This document shows positions 24,716-32,225 of a stretch of 64,000 bases of DNA, one piece after another. The DNA lies in the NCBI RefSeq assembly GCF_003426815.1, contig NZ_QKYK01000003.1, forward strand, positions 1 through 64,000, in the 5' to 3' direction. Within the stretch, counting starts at the first letter, position 1; each line of letters begins with the position of its first letter. Below the pieces are notes generated by a model. That model was not told the origin of the DNA. It did no database searches and saw only the letters and a list, made by a program, of their open reading frames with translations. A program made the translations under genes and the position numbers. This DNA is from Desertimonas flava (GTDB lineage: Bacteria > Actinomycetota > Acidimicrobiia > Acidimicrobiales > Ilumatobacteraceae).

Positions 24716-25579
24716 ATGGCTCGACCACCATTGTCGGTGCGGAGCAACGCCGACGAGCAGGCGGGTATCAACGCACTGCACGAGGGCGTCCCCGGATGGA
24801 TGCGGCAGAGTGCTGCGGACTGGCTGCGGCCCCTCGTGTTCGACATGTCGACTTACAAGGCACGAACGGCAGACGTCTTGGCGGCAGAACGGTACCTGAA
24901 AGTTGAACTCGACCGCCCGAGCCAGAACAGCCTGATTCGTGAGGAACAGGCTGCGGAGAACCTGATTGGACTCCTGGCCGAACCCGACACCGGCCTCGAC
25001 CTTCTTGACTATTTCCTAGGCGTCGTGGGTAGCCCCGAGCATTCCCTGGCTCTAGCCCTCAGAGTGATCCTTGAGGAGTCCGGCTCGGCATGGACGGTAG
25101 GTAGCGATGGCGAAGGACGAGCCTGTCTGGAGAAGCGTCTCGATGCCACGGTTGCTGCAGCCGCCCGGGCGACGATGGAGGGAGGGTCCCGTGAATCCGA
25201 CTACCTCCGGATTGCCTGGAACTCTGCGTTCGGTCGGAACCCGAATCCATCAGAGGCGTACCGTAACGCTGTGCGGGCAGTCGAGGCGATCGCTCGCCCG
25301 GTCATCAGCCCAGACGACTCGCTGGCGACGATCGGGAAGATGGCGGCTGCACTGAAGGCCAAGCCCGAGAAGTGGACCACGACGCTCGGAGACGTCGGCC
25401 TGGTGGAAAGCATGTTGCGGGCACTTTCTGCGGGTCAGCACGACCGCCACGGAACGGACGATGAGACCACACCGCTCACTGTCTCGCAGGCCGAGGCTGA
25501 AGCGGCCGTCCACCTGGCGGTCACACTCGTGCAGTGGTTCCGGTCGGGCGTGATCCGTCGAGCCGACCCAGATGGCTAA
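24716..25579 (+). CDS. Abortive-infection (AbiJ-like C-terminal) family protein
   Basis: A 287-residue soluble protein. The second half carries DYLRIAWNSAFGRNPNPSEA, YRNAVRAVEAIARPVISPDD, and LATIGKMAAALKAKP, the conserved run of the abortive-infection/AbiJ-type C-terminal domain, a HEPN-like helical fold. The N-terminal half (~1-110) is unassigned. Such proteins occur in defence cargo and are thought to act after infection, some through RNA cleavage; a clear RxxxxH motif was not identified here. It stands alone behind a 58-base gap and precedes the damaged protease by 12 bases. Confidence 0.6.
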   Translation: MARPPLSVRSNADEQAGINALHEGVPGWMRQSAADWLRPLVFDMSTYKARTADVLAAERYLKVELDRPSQNSLIREEQAAENLIGLLAEPDTGLDLLDYFLGVVGSPEHSLALALRVILEESGSAWTVGSDGEGRACLEKRLDATVAAAARATMEGGSRESDYLRIAWNSAFGRNPNPSEAYRNAVRAVEAIARPVISPDDSLATIGKMAAALKAKPEKWTTTLGDVGLVESMLRALSAGQHDRHGTDDETTPLTVSQAEAEAAVHLAVTLVQWFRSGVIRRADPDG

Positions 25580-25591
25580 CGCAGTCGAGCG

Positions 25592-26359
25592 TTGCAGCCT
25601 CGACTGTCGCCGCTGGTGACGGACCGGCCACGCCCTGTCGGGCCCTTAGCCCTGACAAGCTGTTTGCGGGGGCTGCCAGACTCACCCGATCAGATTTGCT
25701 TTGCTCTGCCTGACCACGACGGCAACATGCAGCCACGATGTATATCCAACCTGAGAGACCCGACGAGCTTCCGCTTCGGTGAGCACCAACAACGCTCTGA
25801 AGGCGTCGACATCGTGATGCTTCCGATCGACCTCGCCGGACTGTCACCCGTCAATCCGGTCGACCTGGGCGCCATCGAGGTGCCGTTCAGATCTGTTGCG
25901 GGGGATGACGTCGCCATCGTCGGTTACCCGTTTCGAGATCCCCCACTCGACGGCCCGCTGCCAGTGTGGCGACGAGGTGGCGTTGCAACGGAGCCTGCAT
26001 GGGCCTACGAGCCGGGACTTCCGTACTACTTCGTCGACGGAGCTGGAGGACCCGGGATGTCGGGCTCACCCGTGTACGAAGCCGAGATAGTTCCCGGATT
26101 CGAGGTCAGCCCGGACGTCGCCGCAGCGATGGAACGTCTTCACGCCGGAGAAACCGAAGGCGACGAGTCCGAGATTCTCCGCTCCACGGCGGATTGGCGA
26201 AGCACGACCGTCACGGACTATCGCCTCATCGGCGTCTACGCCGGTCGCACCGGACTGCCGGATGATGCCCCGCAGAGTCTTGGGCGGGTTTGGCACGTGC
26301 AAGCAGTACTCGACCTGCTGGAAGACGCCGTCGAGGCGGGTCACCCGTACCCGGAGTGA
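25592..26359 (+). CDS. Trypsin-like serine protease, N-terminally degraded (possible pseudogene)
   Basis: The frame encodes up to 255 residues from a TTG start without a ribosome site. GVDIVMLPID has the Asp of a trypsin-like triad, GDDVAIVGYPF is the usual strand, and GAGGPGMSGSPVY holds the serine nucleophile. The histidine segment (normally xTxxHVxxG) should lie just before RGLPDSPDQICFAL but reads ALTSCL without His. So the 5' end is either deleted or shifted, and protease activity is doubtful. It sits 12 bases after the Abi-like gene. Confidence 0.55.
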   Translation: MQPRLSPLVTDRPRPVGPLALTSCLRGLPDSPDQICFALPDHDGNMQPRCISNLRDPTSFRFGEHQQRSEGVDIVMLPIDLAGLSPVNPVDLGAIEVPFRSVAGDDVAIVGYPFRDPPLDGPLPVWRRGGVATEPAWAYEPGLPYYFVDGAGGPGMSGSPVYEAEIVPGFEVSPDVAAAMERLHAGETEGDESEILRSTADWRSTTVTDYRLIGVYAGRTGLPDDAPQSLGRVWHVQAVLDLLEDAVEAGHPYPE

Positions 26360-26566
26360 TCGGATGATCGTTGACCGGCCCTGCGACAATGGCACCTACG
26401 CCGTGACATCGAGCCGTCGTGTGGCAGATTCTCACTACAATTGTCGATGGTCGCCCATACGTAGAGAACAACCTTCGGCGGAAGGCCTTCAGGCGGCTGG
26501 CCCGGCGCCCGATTGGAGGAGTTGCTTGATCGGAAACACGCCCGAGGTGACTAACTGACTTAAGCG

Positions 26567-26746
26567 ATGGCCGGCACGATCCTCGTGCTGGTCGTCGGGC
26601 TGACTCTCCGGTTTCTGTACTTCGTTGCGATGCTGGCTACCGCCTCCGTGCTGGCCAGGTGCAACGGGCAGAAGGTCCGAAAGGTCAGTGTGTCGCTCAC
26701 CCAGGGATTCACCGCCGAGTTCTACTCAGAGCGGGAACAAACCTAG
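26567..26746 (+). CDS. Small single-pass membrane protein
   Basis: A 59-residue protein: one hydrophobic helix (TILVLVVGLTLRFLYFVAML, ~residues 4-23, continuing to LATASVLA) then a basic and a polar tail. It ends 5 bases before a strong hairpin, as expected of the last gene of a transcript. No ribosome site is obvious. Small membrane peptides next to Abi-like genes can be toxic effectors, but this is only a possibility. Confidence 0.45.
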   Translation: MAGTILVLVVGLTLRFLYFVAMLATASVLARCNGQKVRKVSVSLTQGFTAEFYSEREQT

Positions 26747-26751
26747 AAAGC

Positions 26752-26795
26752 AGATGGCCGCCCAAGCACGGAGACTATGCACCGGGCGGCCATCT
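26752..26795. terminator. 12-bp hairpin between convergent genes
   Basis: AGATGGCCGCCC (26752-26763) pairs perfectly with GGGCGGCCATCT (26784-26795); the loop itself holds GCA/TGC. It separates the plus-strand cargo genes from the minus-strand gene ending at 26852 and most likely ends transcription from the left. Confidence 0.65.
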
Positions 26796-26851
26796 TGCAT
26801 GTCGGGGGGCGGGTGCCCGAATGTGTCGAGGTGGTGTGGCGGGTGCCGACC

Positions 26852-27715
26852 TCAGCCCCAGAGGTCTTCGGGCGGGCCAGTCAGCGTCTCCCCGAGGGCG
26901 TAGTAGGTCCTCCGTGCCCGGTTGACCGTTACGCCTATCGGTGTCGGCGAAGCGATCCATGAATGCGGTCGGCCGGGCTCCTGTTGGAAGGGTCGACCGT
27001 TGCCCGTGACAAAGACGTGGTCGACGTAGCGCCCGTGAAGGTCCCGTCCTGTGATCACCAGCATCAATCGTCCTCGATCGGTCTCTCCCCGAGAGGCTCG
27101 GAGAAACTCGGTCGTTGATGCGCCGGGCCACCATTCAAAACGCACGGAATCGCCGGGAGCGAGACTGACCTCACTGTCGACAACTTCGCCGTACCGAATC
27201 TCATCGACGAACGCTTCGGTAAAGCGAGCCTCACCGTCGAGACGCACCCGTGTCGTGGTCGTGCCCTCGTTGGTGATGTCGCCATCAAGCTTGAACCAGA
27301 GAGAACCTGGGGCCTCTTCGACGGCGTAGAACGGGAGATCAAGCTGGTCGAACTCCAGCTCCCACGGGCGAGGGTTATTGGCAAACAGACGCTCATAGGC
27401 GGAGCTGTAGTGCCAATCTTCGGTCGTGCGCTGGATCCTTACGGCTAGATGGGCGGAGCGGTCGTCGATTCGGGCCCGGCTCGCTTCGGCAACAGCCGCA
27501 AGCGCTCCATCGGCAGCCCGACTTGCCTCACGGACAGCCGATTCCGAAAGTCTCTCCGACTGCCTCGCACGGCGCATCGACAGAACGGCGATGATCACGG
27601 CTGCAATGGAGCCGGTGCCGGAAACCCACTCCCCCACAGAACCCCAGACCACGTCGCCAGCGAGCATCTTGACCAAGGATAGAGACTGCGAGTTGGGGTC
27701 TCCCCGCCATGACAT
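26852..27715 (-). CDS. Membrane-anchored protein of unknown function
   Basis: A 287-residue protein. Residues ~28-46 form one membrane helix (VSGTGSIAAVIIAVLSM), followed by a basic, helical stretch rich in Ala, Arg and Glu (~50-95, possibly coiled coil) and a C-terminal beta-rich domain of about 190 residues (LWFKLDGDITNEGTTTTRVR, LAPGDSVRFEWWPG). The layout, helix plus coil plus beta domain facing the cytoplasm, is common among cargo genes at island ends. It is the gene nearest attR. No family is assigned. Confidence 0.65.
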   Translation of the reverse strand: MSWRGDPNSQSLSLVKMLAGDVVWGSVGEWVSGTGSIAAVIIAVLSMRRARQSERLSESAVREASRAADGALAAVAEASRARIDDRSAHLAVRIQRTTEDWHYSSAYERLFANNPRPWELEFDQLDLPFYAVEEAPGSLWFKLDGDITNEGTTTTRVRLDGEARFTEAFVDEIRYGEVVDSEVSLAPGDSVRFEWWPGASTTEFLRASRGETDRGRLMLVITGRDLHGRYVDHVFVTGNGRPFQQEPGRPHSWIASPTPIGVTVNRARRTYYALGETLTGPPEDLWG

Positions 27716-27761
27716 GATGTGAACTAGGCCATGTCACCTGCTGGACAGCTGGGCCACCGCC

Positions 27762-27779
27762 TGCACACAACTGCACACC
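27762..27779 (+). promoter_or_regulatory. Right paired arm-type integrase sites
   Basis: TGCACACA at 27762-27769 and TGCACACC at 27772-27779, start-to-start 10 bases, same direction as the pair at 13036. They lie 66 bases inside the right core repeat. Matching pairs at both ends support a lambda-like attP with two arms. Confidence 0.6.
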
Positions 27780-27845
27780 ACTGGAGGAGCCGAGGTTTCG
27801 GGAAGCAGTACATGAGCCCTGATCAGAGGGCCTGCAGAACGCAGT

Positions 27846-27907
27846 AGCAGAACTACGTCTACAAGCCCTCGTCCAAGGATCAGTGGCTGACGATGTTCGG
27901 CAACTGA
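27846..27907 (+). repeat. attR core (62-bp direct repeat, right copy)
   Basis: Exact copy of 12845-12906, the end of the MBL gene including its stop codon, without the rest of the gene. It marks the right end of the element; chromosome resumes at 27908. Confidence 0.92.
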
Positions 27908-27914
27908 ACCTCTC

Positions 27915-27958
27915 GGATCAGCACCGGATCAGCACCGGATCAGCACCGGATCAGCCCG
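27915..27958. repeat. 11-bp tandem repeat beside attR
   Basis: GGATCAGCACC occurs three times in tandem (27915-27947) with a fourth, altered copy (27948-27958). It begins 8 bases outside the core repeat and runs over the stop codon of the lipoprotein gene on the minus strand. Confidence 0.85.
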
Positions 27959-28229
27959 TCGTCACGGGCCCGCCGACCTCGACCTCGCTGACATCGGTCT
28001 CGATGTCGGTCACCTGGACCTCGGACGACACGGTGGTTCCCAAGGTCACCTCGGAATCGACCGTCACCTCGGACTCGGTCGTGACGTCGGACGTCACCGT
28101 CTCGACCTCGGTCTCGTCCGGCGTGTCGTCGTCGTCCCCGCACGCCGCGAAGCCGGCAACCGAGACGATGCCGACCGCGACGATCGACGCGATCCGACGG
28201 GGGGACCTGGAGGCATGGTTGTGATGCAT
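27951..28229 (-). CDS. Small Thr/Val/Glu-rich lipoprotein
   Basis: A 92-residue secreted lipoprotein. A signal sequence (IASIVAVGIVSVAGFAAC) ends in a lipobox with the lipidated Cys at ~residue 30, followed by GDDDD. The mature part consists of short alternating ETEVETVTSDVTTESEV-type repeats, low in complexity and acidic. Probably a disordered surface protein. Before integration of the element this gene faced the MBL gene directly. Confidence 0.7.
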   Translation of the reverse strand: MHHNHASRSPRRIASIVAVGIVSVAGFAACGDDDDTPDETEVETVTSDVTTESEVTVDSEVTLGTTVSSEVQVTDIETDVSEVEVGGPVTTG

Positions 28230-28323
28230 TTTCAGTCATTACCCTCGGTCGGCGCAGTCGATGCGCGCCTGCGTATTGATCTCGCCGCACGCAGGTGAGC
28301 GGGTCCTCTACTCTTCGGCGCCG

Positions 28324-29364
28324 ATGCAGGAGCCCGAACGACTCGACTCACTCGATCACCGGAGGATGTGGGCCCGCCTGCGCGCCCCTGTGTGGGTGGT
28401 CGCCGGTGCCGTGTTCGCCGGCGGCGCAGCAGCGGGCGCCGGGCTCCTCATCCTCGGCGCCCTCGCCTACGGCTGGTCCCGTCTCCTCGATCGATCCATC
28501 CGCGACTTCCCCCTCTGGGGCTGGGCCGGGGAGGTGGCCGAGGTGCTCGGAGCTGCGGTCGGTCTCGTCATCGCCGGCACCATCGTGCTCTACGGACTGT
28601 TCGGGGCACCGGCGAAGCTGCTCCACGAGATCGCGGCCCGGCCGCTGGACGATCGCCGCGGCTCGGACCTCGACGAGGTGGCTGCGACGCGGTTCCGCAA
28701 CGTCGCCGAGGAGCTCTCGCTCGGCCTCGGCGTCGACGCTCCCCGGCTGGCCCTGATCGACGACCCGGCACCCAACGCCCTCTCGGTGCGTCAGTGGAGC
28801 CGACGCACCCTGGTGGCCACGACCGGACTGATGCGGCTCCCCCGCGACGAGGTCGAAGCCGTGCTCGCCCACGAGATGGCACACCTACACGCCCACGACG
28901 CCCGCTGGATCACCGCCGCCGAGTCGTCGGTCGCCAGCGCCCACCGGATCACCGGGCTCATCGCCGGCCTCGGCGGCCTGGTCGCAGGCCTCGGCCTCTA
29001 TCTCGACCTGATCGTCTCGTTGATCGCCCTCGGCCTCCTCCTGGCCATCGTCGGTGGTCTGGGTCGTGTCCTCGTGGGGCGGGCCATGGCGAGCATCCGG
29101 CGGGAGAGCGACGAGCTCGCCGACGTCGCGGCGATCCTCCTGGCGCGCAACCCGGAATCGCTCGGCAACGTGTGTGCCCGGCTCGTGCACGACCGATCCG
29201 AGGTCGCCGTCCGTCCCGAACGGGCGCGCCTGCTGTGGTTCAAGCTGGTCAGCGACGACAGCGTCTCGGCTGCGGGTGCCGCTCGTGAGCTCGAGACCCG
29301 TGCCGACGCTGCGTATCGCGAGGCCAGGCTGGCGCGCCCGCCGCTGTCGCCCTCGACGACCTGA
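28324..29364 (+). CDS. M48 family metallopeptidase
   Basis: A 346-residue membrane peptidase. Two long hydrophobic regions near residues 18-50 and 62-90 precede the catalytic domain. HEMAH (HExxH zinc motif) is at residues 183-187 in EAVLAHEMAHLHAHD, after DDPAPNALSV, typical of M48/HtpX peptidases. ESDELADVAA (~260) gives the third zinc ligand. Two more membrane helices (~205-250) lie in between. HtpX-type enzymes degrade damaged membrane proteins. ATG 28324 is chosen over an in-frame start at 28261 because the signal helix then begins near residue 18. Confidence 0.87.
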   Translation: MQEPERLDSLDHRRMWARLRAPVWVVAGAVFAGGAAAGAGLLILGALAYGWSRLLDRSIRDFPLWGWAGEVAEVLGAAVGLVIAGTIVLYGLFGAPAKLLHEIAARPLDDRRGSDLDEVAATRFRNVAEELSLGLGVDAPRLALIDDPAPNALSVRQWSRRTLVATTGLMRLPRDEVEAVLAHEMAHLHAHDARWITAAESSVASAHRITGLIAGLGGLVAGLGLYLDLIVSLIALGLLLAIVGGLGRVLVGRAMASIRRESDELADVAAILLARNPESLGNVCARLVHDRSEVAVRPERARLLWFKLVSDDSVSAAGAARELETRADAAYREARLARPPLSPSTT

Positions 29365-29417
29365 CGAGAGGGCGGCACCGTCGTCCGACTCCGATCCACG
29401 CGGCCGGGCGCGTCAAC

Positions 29418-30833
29418 ATGGCCGCCATGGATTTCGACCTGCCCGAGGAGCTGACGGCGTACCTCGCCGAGCTCGACGACTTCATCGAACGTGAGATCAA
29501 GCCGCTCGAGGAGGCCGACGACAACATTCGCTTCTTCGATCATCGGCGCGAGTACGAGCGGACCGACTGGGATCGCGGCGGGGTGCCTCGCGAGGAGTGG
29601 GAGGCGCTGCTCGGAGAGGCCAAGCGTCGTGCCGACGCCGCCGGCCACTACCGCTACCCGTTCCCCGCCCAGTTCGGCGGCCGTGATGGCACGAACCTCG
29701 GCATGGCTGTCATTCGCGAGCACCTCGCGGCGAAAGGGCTCGGCCTGCACTGTGACCTGCAGAACGAGCACGCCATCGTCGGCAACAACGTCGGGCTGCT
29801 GCTGATGCTCGCGTACGGCACCGACGAGCAGAAGACGCAGTGGGTCGACGACCTTGCCGCCGGCCGGAGCGGATTCGCGTTCGGCATCACCGAGCCTGAT
29901 CACGGCTCCGACGCCACGTACATGGAGACCCGCGCCGTCCGCGACGGCGACGAGTGGGTGATCAACGGCGAGAAGACGTTCAACACCGGCGTGCACAAGG
30001 CGCCCTACGACCTGATCATGGCGCGCACGAGCGGCGAGGACGGCGACGGCGAGGGGATCACCGCGTTCCTGGTGCCGACCGACGCGCCCGGGTTCACGAT
30101 CGACGAGTACCTGTGGACGTTCAACATGCCCACCGATCACGCCCATGTGACGCTGCGTGACGTCCGGGTGCCGCACTCGTCGATCTTCGGCGGCGAGGGC
30201 CGCGGGCTGCAAGTGGTGCAGCACTTCTTCAACGAGAATCGCATCCGCCAGGCGGCCTCGAGCCTCGGCGCCGCGCAGTACTGCATCGACGAGTCGGTGA
30301 AGTACGCCAAGGAGCGCCGCCCGTTCGGCAAGGCGCTGGCGTCCAACCAGGCGATCCAGTTCCCCCTCGTCGAGCTCCAGGCCGAAGCCGAGATGCTGCG
30401 TGCCCTCATCCACAAGACGGCGTGGATGATGGACACCTACGGCGCCTTCTCGGTGTCGGACAAGGTGTCGATCTGCAACTACCGCGCCAACCAGCTGTGC
30501 TGCAACGCCGCCGACTTCGCCATCCAGGTCCACGGCGGCATGGGCTACACCCGCTACAAGCCGTTCGAGCACATCTACCGCCACCACCGCCGCTACCGCA
30601 TCACCGAGGGCTCCGACGAGATCCAGAAGCGCCGCATCGCCGGCTACATGTTCGGCTTCATGAGCCAGCGCGCGCCCAAGGGCGTCCGCGAGGACGCCGC
30701 CGACGGTGCGAGCGCCAGCGAGCCCGGCGGCGATGGGGCGCGAGCGCAGCGAGCGGGGGCGCAGCCCCCGAGCGGCAAGGGCGTCCGCGAGACCAGTGCT
30801 CAGGCCGAGACGGCCCCCGTCGGCGGACGATGA
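29418..30833 (+). CDS. Acyl-CoA dehydrogenase
   Basis: A 471-residue flavoprotein. The N-terminal helical domain is followed by FAFGITEPDHGSDAT (FAD/substrate loop) and a C-terminal domain with RPFGKALASNQAIQFPLVEL and QVHGGMGYTRYKPFEHIYRH, ending in RITEGSDEIQKRRIAG, all typical of the family. It introduces a 2,3 double bond in an acyl-CoA during beta-oxidation. The last ~45 residues (after KGVRED) are low-complexity and derive from a repeat insertion. Its stop overlaps the start of the phosphotransferase (ATGA); the pair is common in Acidimicrobiia and Mycobacteriales. Confidence 0.93.
   Translation: MAAMDFDLPEELTAYLAELDDFIEREIKPLEEADDNIRFFDHRREYERTDWDRGGVPREEWEALLGEAKRRADAAGHYRYPFPAQFGGRDGTNLGMAVIREHLAAKGLGLHCDLQNEHAIVGNNVGLLLMLAYGTDEQKTQWVDDLAAGRSGFAFGITEPDHGSDATYMETRAVRDGDEWVINGEKTFNTGVHKAPYDLIMARTSGEDGDGEGITAFLVPTDAPGFTIDEYLWTFNMPTDHAHVTLRDVRVPHSSIFGGEGRGLQVVQHFFNENRIRQAASSLGAAQYCIDESVKYAKERRPFGKALASNQAIQFPLVELQAEAEMLRALIHKTAWMMDTYGAFSVSDKVSICNYRANQLCCNAADFAIQVHGGMGYTRYKPFEHIYRHHRRYRITEGSDEIQKRRIAGYMFGFMSQRAPKGVREDAADGASASEPGGDGARAQRAGAQPPSGKGVRETSAQAETAPVGGR
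30677..30791. repeat. 16-bp direct repeat flanking a palindromic insertion in the dehydrogenase tail
   Basis: CAAGGGCGTCCGCGAG is present at 30677-30692 and at 30776-30791. Between them is a GC-rich segment with a 7-bp palindrome (CGGGGGC-GCA-GCCCCCG, 30754-30770) and GAGCGCAGCGAGCG (30742-30755), a string also found at 174-187. The reading frame stays open through it, so it is translated into a low-complexity tail. Confidence 0.7.
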
Positions 30834-32137
30834 CCGACGAGCTCGCGACCGAGCTGGCGTCTGCGCTCGCGTCCGCCCTGTCCACATCGCTGGGCGCCGT
30901 CACCGTCACCGAACTGCGCCGCCTGTCGGGCGGCGCGTCGCGTGAAACGTGGTCGTTCGACGCCATCGCGACCGACGGAACCCGCCACGAACTGATCCTG
31001 CGCCGTGACCCGCCCGGCCGGCCCGGCGAGCAGGGATCGATGGGCCGCGAGGCGCGCTCGATCGACGCTGCAGCCGGCGCCGGCCTCGCGGTGCCCGAGG
31101 TCCTCATCGCCGACGACGGCACGTCGCTGTGGGGCGCCGCCGGGCTCGTGATGCGCCGCGTCCCCGGTCAGACGCTCGCCCCGCACATCTTGCGCGACGA
31201 CGATTTCGCCCACGCCCGCAGCGTGCTGGTGCGCCAGTGCGGCGAGTTCCTCGCCGGACTCCACGCCCTCGGTCCCGACGCCGTCGGCGGACTGGCGACC
31301 GTCGATGCCCTCGACGGGCTTCGCCAACGACTCGCCGACACCGCCGACATCGGCACGAGCGCCACGTTCGACATGGCGCTGGCCTGGCTCGACGCCCACC
31401 GCCCGCCTCCCCGCCCCGTCACCCTCCTCCACGGCGACTTCCGGCTCGGCAACCTCATCGTCGACGCCGACGGCCTGCGCGCCGTGCTCGACTGGGAGCT
31501 CGTCCACCTCGGCGAACCGGGCGACGACCTCGGCTGGATCTGCACCAAGGCGTGGCGGTTCGGCTCCCGGCTCCCCGCCGCCGGTGTCGGCCAACGCGAC
31601 GAACTGCTCGACGCCTACCGCGCCGCCGGAGGTGTCGACATCAGCCTCGACGAGCTGCAGTGGTGGGAGGTGCTCAACACGCTCAAGTGGGGGGCGATGT
31701 GCCAGACGATGGCCTCCGCCCACCTCAACGGCGCCGAGCGATCGATCGAGCTGGCCGCCATCGGCCGCCGCGTCTGCGAACAGGAATGGGATCTGCTGCT
31801 CCTGCTCGCCCCCGACGCGGCCGCCGCGGCACGAGAGGGCCAGGTGGAGGCCGTAGGCACCGTCGAGCCCAACGGCCACGGACGACCGACCGCCGCCGAC
31901 CTCGTCGAGGCCCTCGGCGAGTTCCTCACCGGCGACGTGATGGCCGCCACCACCGACCGGGTGCGGTTCCACGCCCGCGTCGCCGCCAACGTCGCCGCCA
32001 TGGTGCGCCGCGAGATCGAGCTCGGCCCACCGCCGCCGCTCGGCCCGCCCGGCAGCGAGGTCGATCTCGACGCCCTCGCCCGCCACGTCGCCCACAAGGT
32101 CGCCGTCGCCAACCCCAAGCACCTCCACCGCACCTGA
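30830..32137 (+). CDS. Phosphotransferase (APH/ACAD10-like) with DUF6285-like C-terminus
   Basis: A 435-residue protein of the aminoglycoside phosphotransferase fold. RRLSGGASRETWSFD is the nucleotide loop, LLHGDFRLGNLIVD the catalytic loop and LDWELVHLGEPGDDLGW the metal-binding segment. The last ~90 residues (DLVEALGEFLTGDVM, VRFHARVAANVAAMVRREIE) match the DUF6285 type of tail. The link to an acyl-CoA dehydrogenase is like human ACAD10/11, where the kinase acts on 4-hydroxyacyl-CoA so the dehydrogenase can process it. That role is inferred for this pair. Confidence 0.88.
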   Translation: MTDELATELASALASALSTSLGAVTVTELRRLSGGASRETWSFDAIATDGTRHELILRRDPPGRPGEQGSMGREARSIDAAAGAGLAVPEVLIADDGTSLWGAAGLVMRRVPGQTLAPHILRDDDFAHARSVLVRQCGEFLAGLHALGPDAVGGLATVDALDGLRQRLADTADIGTSATFDMALAWLDAHRPPPRPVTLLHGDFRLGNLIVDADGLRAVLDWELVHLGEPGDDLGWICTKAWRFGSRLPAAGVGQRDELLDAYRAAGGVDISLDELQWWEVLNTLKWGAMCQTMASAHLNGAERSIELAAIGRRVCEQEWDLLLLLAPDAAAAAREGQVEAVGTVEPNGHGRPTAADLVEALGEFLTGDVMAATTDRVRFHARVAANVAAMVRREIELGPPPPLGPPGSEVDLDALARHVAHKVAVANPKHLHRT

Positions 32138-32152
32138 CCACCCGCGACCCAC

Positions 32153-32211
32153 CCGAGTGTTGAACGCCCCGACGGGGGGCGCCCGACACTCGGGCGCGCT
32201 TCAACACTCGG
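32153..32211. repeat. Dispersed palindromic element, copy A
   Basis: CCGAGTGTTGAA (32153-32164) pairs with TTCAACACTCGG (32200-32211). The inside holds two more hairpins, CGCCCC/GGGGCG and GCCCGA-CAC-TCGGGC. It lies between convergent stops (32137 and 32226) and is a close relative of 35118-35186. It may end transcription both ways. Confidence 0.75.
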
Positions 32212-32225
32212 ATGGGTGGGGGTGG

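Larger units (their letters stand above)
12845..27907. mobile_element. 15-kb integrated element (satellite-like genomic island) in the 3' end of the MBL gene
   Basis: Two perfect 62-bp direct repeats bound the element (copies 15,001 bp apart). The left copy ends the MBL gene. A tyrosine integrase starts 185 bases inside the left copy, and paired TGCACACA sites lie inside each end. The cargo comprises three site-specific recombinases, small DNA-binding proteins, a replication-type protein, a phage connector-like protein, an Abi-like protein and a pseudokinase/nuclease-like operon. No relaxase, FtsK/TraB or type IV secretion gene is seen, so self-transfer is unlikely. Removing the element would leave the MBL gene facing the lipoprotein gene at 27951 with about 45 bases between stops. 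Confidence 0.9.

Noticed and set aside
26419..26529. 36-codon frame (GTG start) in the gap between protease and small membrane protein
   Set aside because: No ribosome site and no family; could be chance. Transcript or ribosome data would be needed.
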